Assembly (NCBI GenBank): GCA_006937955.1 | Contig: SSNP01000196.1 | Coordinates: 316,773-380,772 of the forward strand | Length of the DNA stretch: 64,000 bases | Reading direction: 5' to 3' | From: Pachypanchax playfairii | Lineage: Eukaryota; Chordata; Actinopteri; Cyprinodontiformes; Aplocheilidae | Shown here: in pieces, positions 63,328 through 64,000 of the stretch | Layout of the letters: every line of letters starts with the position of its first letter | How positions within the stretch are numbered: position 1 is the first letter of the stretch | Notes under the pieces: generated by a model | The model's input: only the letters and a program-made list of their open reading frames with translations | Databases searched by the model: none | Told to the model about the DNA's origin: nothing | Program-made: the position numbers and the translations under genes

Positions 63328-64000
63328 GCATGTGTCTACAGTGTTCAAGCAATGGGTAAAAACTATTATTTGAAGCTCCAATGGCTCGAATTTCATTTTC
63401 CATTTGTGCCTTTATTGCGCTCGCAAGAGAACAGCTCATTCAAACTCCTTATTTAAATATTGCTGTTTGTGCCGGTTAACGATTGCACAATCAATCTTAG
63501 TAGATCACCCACAAATCAGGAACACGCCCTTGGTGTTAAACTTTTGCCGTGCACGCAATTTTGCTTTACTTGAAATATTGATAATCAGGCCCTTAATATT
63601 CACAAGTTACAAAACCCAACCAAAAGAGGAAAGATCATAGGTAAGAGAACAACAACACATTATTTTCTGACAAGAAACTCCTCTAACTAAAGAGAATCAT
63701 GAGGAAATTTTAAAAAATAGGGTTTAAAAAGACATTCTATTCTTCCGTTACAAATGGGCAAATGAGGGGTGTGGCAATATTATTCATAAAATAAAGCTGC
63801 AAGTGTCGGTGAGGGGCCCTCGCACCTTGCCAACGCTCTGGCCTGCACAGCCACCGCCTCCACAGAGCAACTCCCCACTCTTGCACTTGCCCCCTAAAAT
63901 GTCAGCAAAACTGTGCTCCAGGAGGCCGAAGATGACTTTGTTCCAAAATGGCTGACCTTCTGTGAGAAGCAGATTCTGTATCACACAACTGTTTTTTTAG
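63328..64000. other. unassigned right edge
   Basis: A minus-strand frame (63784-63984, QPFWNKVIFGLLEHSFADIL, then a Gly/Cys-rich part) is GC-rich compared with its surroundings but resembles no domain I know. It may be an exon or another repeat; the window ends too soon to say. Confidence 0.25.

Overview
The window is vertebrate, most probably teleost fish, genomic DNA. The only host gene I recognise is grxcr2 (glutaredoxin and cysteine-rich domain containing 2, a hair-bundle protein gene), on the + strand, with exon 2 at 20644-20871 and the terminal exon at 26281-26454. Its introns and flanks consist almost entirely of mobile DNA of kinds typical of fish: Tc1 with 340-residue DD34E transposases, L2/Rex-like and I-like LINEs, Ty3/Gypsy elements, endogenous retroviruses (ERVs), hAT elements, and many elements with TTAA target duplications. 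There are no operons, rRNA genes or CRISPR arrays.

Layout. 0.4-10.2 kb: a broken minus-strand Gypsy element (protease, gag, probable LTR), split by a 5.2 kb TTAA element (2913-8149) and an intact Tc1 (8360-9961). 10.4-11.4 kb: an LTR-like leader with a coding minisatellite. 12.3-20.4 kb: a nest in which an L2 LINE, a second hAT-like element and a THAP-exon TTAA element sit inside a hAT element, which itself sits inside a LINE; a 5'-truncated Tc1 follows. 20.6-26.9 kb: grxcr2 exons, with an internally deleted LINE and an X-box-rich repeat in the intron. 27.2-29.8 kb: Gypsy RT and RNase H split by a hAT copy with an 8-bp target duplication. 31-34 kb: LINE scraps and a tRNA-type SINE. 34.5-37.4 kb: an ERV env remnant split by Tc1 copy 3. 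37.5-39.1 kb: a second X-box-rich repeat. 39.2-45.7 kb: a large TTAA element with a THAP exon and transposase exons, invaded by a small TTAA element and a LINE. 46.1-50 kb: an ERV env/integrase remnant with an LTR-like end, split by a small non-autonomous LTR element. 50.4-52 kb: two nested TTAA elements. 52.9-56.1 kb: a TTAA MITE, a second internally deleted LINE, and an LTR/gag leader. 56.1-61.1 kb: an I-like LINE invaded by Tc1 copy 4, a solo LTR (TSD GTTTG) and a TTAA MITE. 61.2-63.3 kb: a spliced IS630/mariner-type transposase fragment and a short derivative of the 2.9-8.1 kb element.

The most interesting signal is the set of TTAA-flanked elements. The two large ones (2913-8149 and 39159-45662) both seem to carry two convergent genes: a Kolobok-like transposase from one end, and from the other a short acidic leader that in the first element leads to a P2X7-C-terminus-like domain. 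Smaller relatives keep a terminal piece with an ATG and a 5' splice donor. Names of transposon families are judged from motifs, ends and target duplications only; no database was consulted.
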